Source of the DNA: Pteria penguin
Taxonomy: Eukaryota > Mollusca > Bivalvia > Pterioida > Pteriidae
Assembly (NCBI GenBank): GCA_035048485.1
Contig: CM068588.1
Location: 1,240,001-1,304,000 of the forward strand
DNA length: 64,000 nucleotides
Direction of reading: 5' to 3'
Part shown: positions 46,186 through 58,100 of the stretch, piece after piece
Position numbering within the stretch: position 1 is the stretch's first letter
Layout: each line of letters starts with the position of its first letter
Translations under genes and position numbers: made by a program
Notes under the pieces: model-generated
Told to the model about the DNA's origin: nothing
Databases searched by the model: none
Seen by the model: only the letters and a program-made list of their open reading frames with translations

Positions 46186-49100
46186 TTACTGATTGTTTAA
46201 GCTTGCCGACCACAATGCACGTACATTCTTTGTTGTGCGACCTCTCTGACGTGAAAGGCTGTCCTCAAGAACTGCTGCCCACTCTTCAAATGCTCGGCGT
46301 TTGGACTCCATGTTCCCACCTGAAAGAAAGTCAAGATGCATCAATGATTATGTATATTTGATAGAGATTTGCTAAACAGGACATAACATAACTTAAATAA
46401 TTAATAATACAAATGTTACCTGCATTTCAGGTCCAGTGTGTGAATATACAAGTAGATACATGTACATTGAAAACAAGTCTCAATAATAGGAAGTAAAAAG
46501 TAAAACCAAATGTATTGTCTAGAGATGCATTGTTCCTTTCAGTTTTACAAAAGCATGTATGTCTGTACTCCAGCTTTAGTGGTCTTAACTAATTCACAAA
46601 TTTAAGCCCAAATCTTCTGCATTTATTCAAGTATGAAATTTCACCGAAGACTTCTATTAACAAAAACTTTTAAACTAGTTTTGCTCAAGTCCAAGTGTAT
46701 GTCTTTATGATCTGTTAAAAAACCTTCGAACATCCAGATCTAGTAGTGTAGCATGGCCAACTGCGTTGTTAACATTTAAATGAAAGAGAGACTTACTCTC
46801 CAAATTTTCCTCTATAAAAACTATTGTACTGTTATGCCATGGCTACATACAGTACAGTTCTTACCTGGGGGTTTAAAGTATTTGAAACAAACTCAAATTT
46901 AGAAGTATAAATGCAATATTGTTTACCTCACTGTAGGACAAAAATTCAAAAAATTTAAAGAAAGTGTCATTTTTCTATAATTCATGATTAAAACCTAGGA
47001 TAAAGTTCTGTGCTTCAAAGATTTGACCATAGTCACTTCAGAACTTCAGCCTGAAGGAAAACCAAATTTACTCAATATACATCAGCTTTTTCTACTGTGG
47101 GTGTTTCATCTGAGAACACTGGTGTTTTGACTCTTGTTCTTAATTACTATACCTTGATTACTTCGCCTATATTGTGATATTGTGCTAGTTACATGCCCTC
47201 AGAATTCTTGACCTATGCAACAGACACACCCAAAACAATGAAGGACCTTGTACATATCATTACCATATCATTTTACAGTCTCGTCCAAAGGGCAGATTCA
47301 GAGACAGAAAGCAAGTCACATTTCTTGCAATTTTTGATAAACGACCATGTTATCAACAATCTGACAGTTTCTGAATTTTAAAACCTCCAAAATCAAGTTC
47401 CAAGTACCAAAAGAAAACGAGGAAAAGGTGCCAACTGTTAAACGATATACATGTACATGTACCTATCTGAGAACTTTCTGTGCTCTGTACTGCCATCTCA
47501 ATCTGTTTAGGAACATCTCGACTCAGCTTGGTATAGGAAGAACGGATTGTCTCATAATTTTTCATAAGCTGGAAAACAAACAAATACAAATTATTTGCGT
47601 GCAGTGTTTAAAAAAAACTTGTGAAAGTTAATCAAGAGATCTGATGGACCGTAGATAGAGTGATCCATGGGTTTAAATCTTCCGTGTTTTTTTGTTTTTA
47701 GCTCACCTGAGCCAAAGGCTCAAGTGAGCTATTGTGATCAATCACCGTCTGTCGTCCGTCGTCTGTCGTTAACTTTTCACATTTTCGACTTCTTCTCCAG
47801 AACCACTGAACAGAATTTGATGAAACTTGATAAGCATGTAGTACTCATGGTCCCCTACAAGTGTTGTTGTTTTTCGTCCGGATTCATCACTAGGTGGCGC
47901 CACCACAGGCAAAAGTAGGTCAAAGAGGGTACCCTCCTTTGACAAACTTCTTCTTCAGACTGGGGGCATACAGAGACAAACCGAATGCATAGGAATGATC
48001 TAGAGGGATGTGTGAAGAAGTGTTGTTATTTTTGGTTCCGTTCCGAAATCAAATTTTTGACGTTTTTTTGTACTTGGTAGTTTTAATGCAGAAAAGAGGT
48101 ATTTTTTTCTTTTAGTAAACATTGATGCCTTAATTTGGTTTAATTTGATCATTTTGATGGTAAGAAATACTACTGCGAAGAAAATTTTTCAATATTTTAT
48201 GTTTTGGATTTTTTATGAATTTTTTAAGACTTTCAAGAAAAAGGGGGGTGGGATAATTGGTGTAAACATTTCACAGTTTGAACTTTTTCTTCGGAACCAC
48301 TTGCTGGAATTCAATGAAACTTGGCATGCATCAAATACTCAAGGTCCCCGACAAATGTGGTCATCTTTGTCAGGATCCATGAACAGGTGGCACCACCACA
48401 GACAAAAGTAGGTCACAGAGGGTACCCTCCTTTGACAAACTTCTTATTCAGATCGGGTGCATACAGCGACAAACCGACTGCATAGGAATGATTAAGAGGC
48501 ATATGGGAAGAAGTGTTGATATTTTTGGTTCCATTCCGAAATCAAATTTTTGACGTTTTTTTCATTTTTATTTTGGACTTTGTTATTTTAATGCATTAAA
48601 GAGTTATTATTTTCTTTTAGTAAACATTGATGCATTCATTTGGTTTCATTTAATCATTTCTATAGTAAGGAATGCTGGTGCGAAGGAATTTTTTCAATAT
48701 CTCGATTTTTGAATTTTTTATGAATTTTTTAAGACTTCCAAGAAAAGGGGGGGGGGGGGGACAATTTTTCATATCTTCAACTTCATCTACAGAACAACTT
48801 GAAGGATTGTGATAAAACTGGGTAGGATGCAAGTACTCATAGTCCTTTTCAAAGGTTTTGTTTTTTGTGCGGATCATCCAAATTGGTTAACAGATAATGC
48901 CACCATGTCTAAAAGTAGGTCTCACAATGGTACATATACCACTTGGTAATTGAAATATGGAGAGTAGCGGTTCAAATCCAGCTGTGGTCAAAAAAATTTT
49001 TTTTTTTTTTTTTTACACATCTAAATAAGTTTTTAGATGTTTCTCAACATATGAAATTAGGAATTTTACGTTTAAGACTTCCAAAAAAAAGGGGGGGGGA

Positions 49101-52100
49101 GGGGTGTTTTGGCCATTTTTCACATTTTCAACTTTTTCTACAAAACTGTTTGAAGGATTTTAATAAATCTTGGTAGAAATAAGTCACTTATGATCCTCTT
49201 CAAATGCTGTTGTTTTCGTCCAGACCTCTTTACAGGTGGCGCCACCATAGTCAAGAGTAGGTCACAAAAGAGTTCCCTCGTTTAACAATATTCTTTTTCA
49301 TACGGGCTGTATACAGAGACAAACAGAATGCATAGAAATGATCTAGAGGGATGGGTGAAGATGTATTGTCATTTTGGTTACCTTCCAAAATCAAATTTTA
49401 GAATTTTTTTCGACATTTCTTTGGACTTGGTGATTCAATGCAGAAAAAAGTGTCATATTTCCTAGTTAATTGATAATGATGATTTCTTATGGACTATTGT
49501 GATCATAATTATGGTAAGGATTGTTACTTTGAAAGAATTTTGTCAATATCTCAATTTTTGGATTTTCTATGAATTTTTTAAGACTTCCAAATGAGGGTGT
49601 ATAGGAACGATTCAATCACATTTTTCACTTCTGCTGTTATACCACATGAAAGATTTTAATGAAACATGGAATACATGAAGTACTAAAAGTCCTCTATCAA
49701 TTTGGTAAATTTCATCCAAATTGGTTAACAGATAATGCCACCATGTCTAAAAAGCAGTTCTCACAATAGTACATATACCACTTGGCAATTGAAATATGGA
49801 GAGTAGCGGTTCAAATCCAGCTGTGGTCAAAATTTTTTTTTCATTTCTTTACACATCTAAATAAGTTTTTAGATGTTTCTCAACACTCAACATATGAAAT
49901 TAGGCAATTTTAAGTTAGATCTGGACAATATTTGAAACAATTGTTGTTTATGACCCAGACTTGAAATCAGTCAACAAAAGGCCCCACCTAAAGAAAATGA
50001 CTAACTTGTTGCCCTGAATGACTTCTTGCAGAGACAAAGGAAATGCTTAATATCAAAATCACCTGAATGGATGTGCAAAAAAGTGTTGTTTTTTATTCTA
50101 GCCTGAAATAAAATTTGACATATTTTCAACATCTGTGTTGACTTAGTCACATTAATGCAAAAATAAATTAATTCTTCCTTCATGCATGACTGATAATCTA
50201 GGTACTCAGGTGAGCGATATAGGCCCACTTGGGCCTCTTGTTTTGGGGGGGGGGGGTATTTATTATTTGAAATTCATGTTTTCAAATCTAAATATGATAT
50301 CTTTGATTTTTGCTTTGCCCCCTTTAGTGCTTACCCCCTAAAAAATTCATAGAACAGAATATAATTTAGGACAGCACAAGTGAAAAACTAGATAGTTTTA
50401 TAGCTTCATTTGATAAAAGTATACTGTTCTACTGTTGCTTCTTAATGAGGATTGATTACTTAATTCGGGTTTTACAGTCGTCCCACAACATGGGAGCAGT
50501 TGGCAAGCAACTTCATAAACATAGTGATGTAGTCTTGAAATCAAATTTTGATTGCCAACACCACTAACTAATCTTTAGGATTTGTGCTGCCCATCGAATT
50601 TGCGATTTTGGTTCTAAAACGTGAAAGCATTTTGAAATATAGGGCACCAGTAAACTAGCTTATAAAACACCCACATTGTTATCCTAGGTGTCATGCAAAC
50701 TGAATTTATTCACCAGTATAAACTCAGATTCTCACTCACTCGGCATCATAGTAATCAGGTATAAACTCAGATTCTCACTCACTCGGCATCATAGTAATCG
50801 GGTATAAACTCAGATTCTCACTCACTCGGCATCAGTAATCGGGTATAAACTCAGATTCTCACTCAATCGGCATCATAGTAATCGGGTATAAACTCAGATT
50901 CTCACTCACTCGGCATCATAGTAATCGGGTATAAACTCAGATTCTCACTCACTCGGCATCATAGTAATCGGGTATAAACTCAGATTCTCACTCACTCGGC
51001 ATCATAGTAATCGGGTATAAACTCAGATTCTCACTCACTCGGCATCATAGTAATCGGATATAAACTCAGATTCTCACTCACTCGGCATCATAGTAATCGG
51101 GTATAAACTCAGATTCTCACTCACTCGGCATCATAGTAATCAGGTATAAAGTCAGATTCTCACTCGGCATCATAGTAATCGGGTATAAACTCGGATTCTC
51201 ACTCACTCGGCATCATAGTAATCGGGTATAAACTCTGGACTAATGAACCTTCCCGCCTGCAGAAGGACTCAACATAAGTTTGTACAATTCTGAAAGACCA
51301 AAAATTACCTTAGCAAAGTGTGGTAGTATTTGATGCACCCTTTTGAAGGCAGGTCCTAGCTGTGTGAGATCTGGTGGTGTTTTGTTACACCACTGTCGCA
51401 TCTCATTCTGGTAACAGTAAGAGAAGCCCGTGAAATGTTGAGATAATTCTGACAGGACCAGGCTTAATGTCTTGCTTACTTTATCACAATGTGACTCATC
51501 ACTTTCTTTGTAGTCAAACTGAAATAAAAAAAAATTGGAGTATAAAGTCAAAAACAGTTCGAGAGGATTACAAAATGAAAACCATGTAATTAAGACCTCA
51601 CCTGTACAATATTATTCTTAATCATGAGTGATATGCATATAATAAAATAGTAAAACCTGCTTAAAAGACTATCTGATTAAAGTGCCTGGGGGGTTTACAT
51701 TTTCATGAAAATTTTAATTGAATTTCTATAAAATTCATGAAAATTACAACTCCTTCTGATTCAGTATTTCTCTGAGGTCTAAAACTACTCATTTGCACAA
51801 TTTTACCGGAAAACCAGAGTAAAACTGGAGCAGTCCTAACATGACAAATACGCCCTGAGGCAACAAAGTAGAAACATGCAATATTTCATCCCAATATACA
51901 TCACTGGTATAAATGTAATGGATGTCCCACTTACAAGCACATTTTGAGGAATAATCAATGAAGACAATGCTTTCCCCATTTTGTCTATTGTGACCTTGAC
52001 CTTTGACCTATGACCTTGGTTCAAGGTCCTGACACACCCTTGGATCCTAAGCAACAATTCTGTGAAATATTATGGAAATCCGTGGTCAGGGGAAGAAGTT

Positions 52101-55100
52101 ATGGCCCAGACAAGGTTTTACTTATTGTGTCTATCATGACCTTAACCTCTGACCTATGACCTTGGTTCAAAGTCATGACACACCCTTGGATCCTAAGCAA
52201 CAATTCTGTGAAGTATTATTGAAATCCGTGCACAGGAAGAAGTTATGTCTGGACAAGTTTTTTCTTATTGTTTCTATTATGACCTTGACCTCTGACCTAT
52301 GGACACACCCTTGTTAGTTGGATCCTAAGCAACGATTCTGTGAAGTGTTATTGAAATTGGTGCTCAGAGGAAGAAGTTATGGCCAGGACAAAGTTTACTT
52401 ATTGCGTCTCATGACCTTGACCTATGACCTTGGGTCAAGGTCATAACACATCCCACCCTTTGGTCATGGGCAACAATCCTGTGAATTATTATCATAATCT
52501 ATCCACCCAATAACAAGAGCAACGCCTAGCGTGGCATAATACGCCCATCGCTTAATTCGGACAGGATCAATTCGCATTTGGCATGATTTTCATGAAAAAC
52601 ATCTGACGTTTACTGAAGTTAATAGCGTTTCATAGCATTTTATCATAGGAATAAGTCCAAGGGTAATAACTCCTGCAGAAATGGTCCTATCCAACCCATC
52701 TTGGAACTTGACCTGCAAAAAAAAACTTGAAATTTTTCAGTACAAGGCCCCCCCCCCCCTTCCCCTCCTAAAATTATAAATTTCTCAAAAATGAAGAAAA
52801 AGATATCAATACCTGTAAATATGTGGAATTTGGTACATTTTACTTGTTTCATGGTAAATTTCATAATGTTTTTACAAAAAAGAGATTTTTAATGAATTTT
52901 CAAAACATAATCTTGAAATTTATAAGTCCAAGGGCCATAAATCCGTCAAAAGTAAGTCAATCTTAACAAAACTCGAACTGGTACTGAGGCTGCTTGGAAT
53001 AAAACTTTATACCAAATTTCAACTCGATATCTTGAAAGACAGCAAAAAAAAGTCAGGAAAACTTGACCTAGGACCTATGGTCACCCCCCCCCCAAATTAT
53101 AAATTTCTCAAAAATAAAAAGATATTAAAACCCGTAACATATGTGATAGTTGGTACATTTTACTTGTTTCTTGATAAATTCCATAATGTTTTGACAAAAA
53201 AAATAGATTTTTAATGAATTTCTGAAAAAATCTTGAAATTTTTAAGTCCAAGGGCCATAAATCCGTCAAAAGTAGGTCAATCGTAACAAAACTCGAACTG
53301 GTACTGACGCTGCTTGATATAAAGCTATATACTAAATTTCAACTCAATATCTTGAAAGATGGCAAAAACAAAAGTCCGAAAAACATGACCTAGGACATAT
53401 GGTCAACCCCCCCCCCTAAAATCATAAATTTCTCAAAAATGAAGTTAAAGATATTAAAAACCGTAACACATGTGATAGCTGGTACACTTTACTTGTTTCA
53501 TGAGAAATTTTATAATGTTTTGACAAAAAGTAGATTTTTAATGAATTTTTTTATAAAATTTTGAAATTTACAAGTCCAAGGGCCATAAATCCATCAAAAG
53601 TAGGTCAATCATAACAAAACTCGAACTGGTACTGACGCCGCTTGAAATAAAGCTATATACCAAATTTCAACTCAATATCTTGAAAGACAGCAAAAAAAAT
53701 TTCCGGAAAACATGACCCCGGACGGACGGACGGACAGCCCATAACATAATACGTCCCGTCTAATGACGGGCGTTTAAAAAGATATGGCCGGGACTCAATT
53801 TTAACAACCAGGTCCACAGTGACCTTGGCAAGTTCATGACACACCCTTGGGTCATGGGCAACAATCCTGTGAAATATCTAAATCCATCTACCCAATAAAA
53901 AGTATGGCCTGGACACGGTTTTAACAACCAAGTCCACAGTAACTTTGACCTTTGACTTATGACCTTGGGTCAAGGTCATGACACACCCTTGGGTCATGGG
54001 CAACAATATTGTGAAATATTATCTAAATCTATCCACCCAATAAAAAGATATGGCCCGGACACGAATCAGGACAGACGGACATGGTGATTCCTATATACCC
54101 CCCAAACTTCGTTTGCGGGGGGTATAATAAAGGATTACAGTTCAACTTGTTACACTACCTTTAACACCATGTTACTGTGACTTCACAATTCAAACATTAA
54201 TGTCACAATGAAATCCCAGGGAAAAGTAGCATTTGCACAACTTCTCACGTTGCATATTACAGAGATAAAAAGACTCTTAGTTTTCTGTAAGTAAATCAAT
54301 CTTCAAGATCAAAGTCAAAACGTAAAACATTTTGACAAAAGGTCTTGGCACAAGGGATACACATGGGAAATATTAAAGACCGGTCTCTAATGGTTAAAAA
54401 GTTATGATCCAGGTCAAAGTTTTTATCTCTGGACGATGACACCAAAGATGATAACAATGCAGGAGCATGACAATAGGTCTCCAGACATTCATCCAGACAT
54501 GAGTATCATTAATGGGATATAGGAGACTACTCAAAAGACCACAATGATCCTGGAAATGCATATCTGGATATACCTACAACATCCTTATTAGAAAGATAAT
54601 GACCTTTTTATTAAGTTCTGATAAAATTTCTGTCTGCCTTGCCAAGTCCTCGTCAGGTTTCTCCAACTGCTGTTGTAAGGATTGCAGATCAGGTTTTGGT
54701 GGTCTGCAATATACGAATAGGGAGCTCGACTTAAATTTCAGTTATTTCGTGATTTGCACAGCCTAACGGTAATAATTCTCACAACCAGCAGATTCTATGA
54801 TATTTCTCAGTTATGAAAGTAGAATACTTTCATTATGATGGAATACTGAAATACAGTTGAAACTCGTTATGCCGAAGTGTACGGGACCAGAGCAAATATT
54901 TCGACTTATCTGGAATTTGAGATAAACATCAGCTGTTTATATGACCATTTTCGATCATTCTTATTAACATATATGAATATACATCAATTGTTTTACCTGA
55001 TATACTTTAATACTTTAGTCTATGTAATGCATACTTCTACCAACTGAATTTTAACTACTATCCATCAACTGAATGGCTAACCTTTAATTGAAGAAACATT

Positions 55101-58100
55101 TTCAAAAATCGTATTGTCAGCGTTTTATATTTTTTAATTCCTTTATTAATTTACAAGCTGAGAAAATGATACTGACCTATAACCTGCCCTAAATGAAGAT
55201 GTTTCTACTAATGAGATCAGCATATTTTAAAGTAACAAGTGTCGATGTATTCCAATTATCTAATCATCATTGATTAAGGTGAAATGGCTTCACGGTCAAA
55301 CAACCAGCCATTGCCGTACACCACGCTTGGATAATTGGTTGTTACATTTCTTCTACCTTTATTGCCGTATTAATTAATTTGTTTTGTACAATGACTCTTC
55401 CAGATAACGAGTCTAAGATATATAGAAAGTGAAGTTTGGGGATTGCAAAATGCCTTTGACATAAGCGGAATTTCGACTTCAGCTTAACTAAAGTAAAATC
55501 GTTAAGAAATTAAAGGAAAAAAGTCGGGACTTGGACTTGATTTTGAGATAAACGGAACTTCGACTTTGATGAATTTGAGATAACGAGTTTCAACTGTATC
55601 CACATTCTCTGATATTTCTGGTCAGTTTAATGAGAGAGAAGATTCGTTTCCTGTATCTTTTTCTTAAGTTTTTATCTGGGTACCACTTCAACTGCTGCAA
55701 TAAGCTTGGTACACACCCTCTGCATTTTTCTAATAACAACATCCAAGTGGCACACTGTTTACAAGCAGGATAAGTCTATGTCTTTATAAAGTCTATGTCT
55801 TATAAAAAGAGGCGAGAGCTGATACTATTTACAGGCCCATCATATGACACACTTTCAATACCTCAATATCTGTACACCCCTACTATTCCATATGATAATA
55901 AAATGCTGTAAATCATTTTTTATCAGTATGAATGTTATTTATACTAAAATTTTCTATTCTCATTCTTTGAAAATCAGGAGTCTTATTCACAAAGAAACTT
56001 AAGTCTAAGTCTAAGAATTGAGACCTAAAATACCATGTGTCATTATTCTAAGAATTTGTGGAAAGTTTGCCTGTGAATAGCTTGTAAGATATACTGTTTA
56101 CAGAAACTTTTTATTAATTCTTAGAATTAAGACACATGCTACCATTTAGGTCTCAATTCTTAGACTTAGACTTAAGTTTCTTTGTAAATAAGGCCCCAGG
56201 CCCTGGCATACCTATTAAAATTAAGATATTTATTGTTCTCATTAAAATCATGTTTCGCAAATATATCAAAAGCGATGTTCTTGCAAATGCAAGTCAGAGG
56301 ACATTAAGTGATTTACATTTTGATAGAGACCCTTAACCAGAATGAGCCACTGAACTATACCTATTTTTGCTGTACCCTTTGCTTTGTACACACCCTCTCC
56401 ATTTTATGAGGTATATACCTATCATTGTTGCACCCTCCCACAGCACACCTTCCCTCCCCCCTTTTCTGATGTACATACCGATCTCTGCTGCCCCCCTGCT
56501 CCGCACATGCTGCCTCATATTTCTTCATCAAGTCAGGGGGTAAGAGATTGACTTTCTGATGCAGCACAGAATCTACATGGAAATCTGAGACCAGACGGTC
56601 CACATATTCACAGCACTGAAGATACTGGTCGTGTATCGCCACAGAGTCGCTGTAAATTGTAATCAAGAGGTCACATGTAAATACAAATGGCTCATCATGC
56701 AATGGTTGATTATAATAACCTCAGTGAAATAAATTTACTGCATTATTTACGGTGAAATATATTCGTATTCAACCAAACTGCTTGATGAGCAAATAGAATT
56801 TTCTGAAAGAATTATTAAATGATATTAGCGGTATCTCAATAAGTTTACCCAACAAGCAATAAGGAATTTGTATACTCATATTGTATTAATACTGTATTGT
56901 TACCTCTAACTCTAAGAGGACTTAAACAAGCCATCCTTTATAAGATCTATCTCTTAAAAAAAAACTCAAAACTGCACAAATGTTTATTTTAGCATTCTAA
57001 TTTATTCTATTTTAGAATTCTAAAGCAAACTCTACTGAAAGAAGTGGTTTGTGATCAATTAGCAAAGTCCACATGACCTATGATTGTCCTTCTAACTATT
57101 CTTGTATACACATGTATTAGGAGTCACGTGTGTATTACAAGTCATGTGTGTATTACGAATCATGTGTGTATTAGAAATCATGTGTGTGTATTAGAAGTCA
57201 TGTGTATATAAGAAATCATGTGTGTATGTGCATTAGAAATCATGTGTGTGTATTAGATGTCATGTGTATAAAAAATCGTGTCTGTATTAGAAGTCATGTG
57301 TGTATAAGAAGTCATGTGTGTATTATGAATCATGTGTATTAGAAGTCATGTGTATTAGAAGTCATGCAAGTATTAAAAGTCATGTGTATTAAAAGTCATG
57401 TGTATTAGAAGTCATGCATGTACCAGAAGCCATATGTGTATTAGGAGTCATGTGTGTATTAGGAGTCATGTGTGTATTACGAATCATGTGTGTATTAGAA
57501 ATCATGTGGGTGTATTAGAAGTCATGTGTGTATTAGAAATCATGTGTGTGTATTAGATGTCATGTGTATAAAAAATCGTGTCTGTATTAGAAGTCATGTG
57601 TGTATGAGGAGTCGTGTGTATTAGAAGTCATGTGTGTATAAGAAGTCATGTGTGTATTATGAATCATGTGTGTATTAGAAGTCATGTGTATTAGAAGTCA
57701 TGCATGTATTAAAAGTCATGTGTATTAGAAGTCATGTGTATTGGAAGTCATGCATGTACCAGAAGCCATTATGTGTATTAGGAGTCATGTGTGTATCAGG
57801 GGTCATGTGTGTATTAGATGTCATGTGTGTACTAGAGTCTGTGTGTTAGAAGTCATGTGCATTAGGCATCATGTGTGTATTAGGTGTCATGTGTGTATTA
57901 GATGTCATGTGTGTACATGTATTAGGCGTCATGTGTGTATTAGGTGTCATGTGTGTATTAGATGTCACGTGTGTATTAGGAGTCATATGGGTATAAGAAG
58001 TCATGTGTGTATTAGGAGTCATGTGTGTATTAGATGTCATGTGTGTACATGTATTAGGTGTCATGTGTGTATTTGGAGTCATGTGTGTATTAGATGTCAC

